Source: Planctomycetota bacterium (GTDB taxonomy: Bacteria > Planctomycetota > Phycisphaerae > Sedimentisphaerales > Anaerobacaceae). From it: a stretch of 7,508 bases of DNA. A program made the position numbers and the translations under genes. Under the pieces are notes generated by a model, which worked only from the letters and a program-made list of their open reading frames with translations, did not search any database and was not told the origin of the DNA. Shown in pieces: positions 6,322-7,508 of the stretch. Every line of letters starts with the position of its first letter. Position 1 is the first letter of the stretch. Location of the stretch: contig JAGLNB010000146.1 in the NCBI GenBank assembly GCA_023139715.1, positions 1 through 7,508 on the forward strand, written 5' to 3'.

Positions 6322-6930
6322 ATGGCAAGATTTCCAAGAACTGAACCAGAGATTGCAGCATTGGCCGAGGCGATGATAACGGGACTGACCGATAATTCCG
6401 CTATCTATCCGGCACCGCCGATAGCACCGCTGGATCTGACAACTGCGAAAAACGCCTATATCATAGCACTCAATGCCGCGATTGCCGCAGCAGCCGCAGC
6501 CGAGGCAGCCACTGCCACCAAAGACGATGCACTCGAAGAACTGATTGACGCTATGAAAAGTGATATTCGTTATGCCGAAAATACTGTCAATTTCGATGAC
6601 GACAAATTAAAACTCATCGGCTGGGCCGGCAAAAAGGCACCAACCGCTCTTACGCCACCCGGACAAACCCGCCTGCTCGAAGCACCGAGACAGGGTAACG
6701 GCTGGGTATTTCTCGACTGGAAAGCACCCATCGATGGCGGTGCACCAAACGCATATAAGGTAACACGAAGGGAACGACCGGACGGCACGTGGGCCGAAGT
6801 TGCAACAGCAGTAATCAGCGAAGCAACGCTGGTCGAACAGCCAAAAGGCAAAGAGCTTGAATATCGCATCATCGCTATTAATAAAGCAGGCGATGGTTCC
6901 CCAAGTAATACAGCTATGGTTGTTCTATAA
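6322..6930 (+). CDS. Small FN3-domain protein, copy 2
   Basis: 202 residues; ATG with AAAGGA (6308-6313) eight bases upstream. It has the same plan as the protein at 3239-3841: RFP (3-5) and IYPAPP (28-33); an Ala-rich helix with a low-complexity run (52-63); the invariant linker (81-101); and an FN3 domain (about 105-202) with WVFLDW, DGG, AYKV, LEYRI and GSPSNT. There is no signal peptide or membrane segment. It is two residues longer than copy 1, in the FN3 loop at about 151-156. In the linker, 7 of 63 bases differ from copy 1 and all changes are synonymous, so both copies have been under protein-level selection. This copy is monocistronic and looks the more canonical, copy 1 the more diverged. 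The role is unknown. Confidence 0.9.
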   Translation: MARFPRTEPEIAALAEAMITGLTDNSAIYPAPPIAPLDLTTAKNAYIIALNAAIAAAAAAEAATATKDDALEELIDAMKSDIRYAENTVNFDDDKLKLIGWAGKKAPTALTPPGQTRLLEAPRQGNGWVFLDWKAPIDGGAPNAYKVTRRERPDGTWAEVATAVISEATLVEQPKGKELEYRIIAINKAGDGSPSNTAMVVL

Positions 6931-6982
6931 GTATTGCTGGGACAAACGTTGACTATATAGATTAAAGTATAGAGATATTTAC

Positions 6983-6997
6983 CTGCCTATAAGGCAG
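6983..6997. repeat. Short hairpin after the second FN3 gene
   Basis: Arms CTGCCT and AGGCAG with an ATA loop. The following CCCAG can also pair with CTGGG at 6937-6941. There is no T-tract. It may protect the 3' end of the FN3 transcript. Confidence 0.4.
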
Positions 6998-7040
6998 CCC
7001 AGTAACACTGAAATGGTAGTACTGTAAGTAATAAATATAA

Positions 7041-7064
7041 ACACTGGGGGGAACAGTGGGGGGC
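7041..7064 (+). repeat. Tandem 12-bp duplication with two G6 runs
   Basis: ACACTGGGGGGA is followed directly by ACAGTGGGGGGC, matching at 10 of 12 positions, with another GGG at 7070-7072. It is a small slippage-prone G-rich patch; only a weak quadruplex is possible. Confidence 0.55.
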
Positions 7065-7205
7065 GTGGCGGGAATAAATTTTCTTTGTCGCGCCCTTTTA
7101 TTACCACAATGCAAGCCACAACACAGATTTTTATTTCTCACTTCTGACGCACTACTTCTTCCCAGCCACAGAGATATAATTGCGAACGCAGTAAAAACCG
7201 CAACC

Positions 7206-7311
7206 TGTCATTGCGAGGCGGAGCCGTGGCAATCTATGGCCTTCAAATAGTTTAGATTGCTTCAATCGCTGCCTTTAGGTAGGTAAAAGTATTTGCTTCC
7301 TCGCAACGACA
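7206..7311. repeat. REP/MITE-like palindromic element
   Basis: Outer arms TGTCATTGCGAGG (7206-7218) and CCTCGCAACGACA (7299-7311) are inverted with one mismatch. Inner arms GCAATCTA (7229-7236) and TAGATTGC (7253-7260) are a perfect inverted repeat. This TGTCATTGCGAGG...GGCAATCT pattern is a common dispersed palindrome in many bacterial genomes. The right half carries about 30 extra bases (around 7264-7294) that break the symmetry. No RAYT transposase is present in the window. Confidence 0.8.
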
Positions 7312-7325
7312 TATTAACGCACCAC

Positions 7326-7357
7326 TGCCATCGCGGGCATAGCGTGGCTATCTCAGG
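7326..7357 (+). repeat. Degenerate second left arm of the REP-like element
   Basis: TGCCATCGCGGGC, then GTGGCTATCT, resembles the left arm at 7206-7239 (TGTCATTGCGAGGC, GTGGCAATCT), in the same orientation. It can fold locally (GCCA-T-CGC with GCGTGGC), which could also end transcription of the minus-strand gene. It overlaps that gene's stop codon (7353-7355). Confidence 0.55.
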
Positions 7358-7508
7358 CGAATGATTTGATTTGTTCAGTGCAAATCGTTTCTGTCAGTTC
7401 CTGTAGTTTTCTAACTCTTGCCGCGAGATATTCCAACTGCTCTTTGGTAATCTTATATTTCGGGTCATACCTTGCACCGATATAAGCATAGTCAAGCAAG
7501 TCAAACAG
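7353..7508 (-). CDS. HEPN-domain protein, C-terminal fragment (gene continues beyond the window)
   Basis: Read on the minus strand from the window edge, the frame is open for 51 residues and ends with TGA. The fragment has AYIGARYDPKY (8-18), ITKEQLEYL (20-28) and RVRKLQELTETIC (31-43). This closely fits the C-terminal end of PF05168-type HEPN proteins, which end in an AYI-x-ARY-x(3)-Y strand-helix turn followed by a long charged helix. Such proteins are small (~120-140 residues) and are often encoded next to a minimal nucleotidyltransferase (MNT) as a toxin-antitoxin-like pair. The partner gene, the start and most of the domain lie beyond 7508. The gene is convergent with the second FN3 gene, and its stop codon sits inside a REP-like repeat arm. 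Confidence 0.82.
   Translation of the reverse strand: MFDLLDYAYIGARYDPKYKITKEQLEYLAARVRKLQELTETICTEQIKSFA

Larger units (their letters stand above)
6931..7205. other. Non-coding gap after the second FN3 gene
   Basis: No gene is supported here. It contains a short hairpin (6983-6997) and a G-run duplication (7041-7064). Together with the REP-like element that follows, it forms a gene-free stretch of about 420 bases between two convergent genes. A 64-codon frame starting at 7056 is not credible, because it runs into the palindromic repeat. Confidence 0.6.

Noticed and set aside
7056..7250. 64-residue plus-strand reading frame
   Set aside because: It has no ribosome binding site or family resemblance and runs into the REP-like palindrome.

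Overview
The window looks like a bacterial accessory region of moderate GC. It has clear Shine-Dalgarno sites (AAAGGA, AGGGGAG, GGAGG) and wide, repeat-rich gaps. I cannot name the organism from the sequence. A bacterium of the Planctomycetota (Phycisphaerae type) is my best guess, from memory of small multicopy fibronectin III proteins with an RFP...IYPxPP start in that group; treat this as weak inference.

Layout, left to right. (1) 1-2010: the C-terminal 669 residues of a GH116 beta-glucosidase/glucosylceramidase-type enzyme whose start lies outside the window. (2) 2011-3238: a lone 231-residue hypothetical gene with an HLRD...THKHG motif, flanked by two diverged copies of a ~50-bp sequence. 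(3) 3239-5914: four same-strand genes, tightly packed: a small FN3 protein, a 483-residue P-loop ATPase of AAA/STAND type with a C-terminal winged helix, a 103-residue basic protein, and a 95-residue protein with a Cys cluster and one membrane segment. The last three are joined by ATGA overlaps and are almost certainly translated as a unit. (4) 5915-6321: a gap dominated by ten 21-bp tandem units, then a GC hairpin. (5) 6322-6930: a second copy of the FN3 gene, about 60% identical to the first. (6) 6931-7352: non-coding, with hairpins, a G-run duplication and a 106-bp REP/MITE-like palindrome plus a degenerate second arm. (7) 7353-7508, minus strand: the C-terminal 51 residues of a HEPN-domain protein running off the window edge.

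Most likely novelty: the ATPase/small basic protein/Cys-TM operon resembles an NTPase sensor with small partner proteins and could be an unrecognised defence or conflict module. The paired FN3 genes, each preceded by a hairpin and (once fully, once perhaps as a relic) by 21-bp repeat sequence, look like a dispersed gene-plus-repeat family. Both functions are inference; only the architecture is seen.
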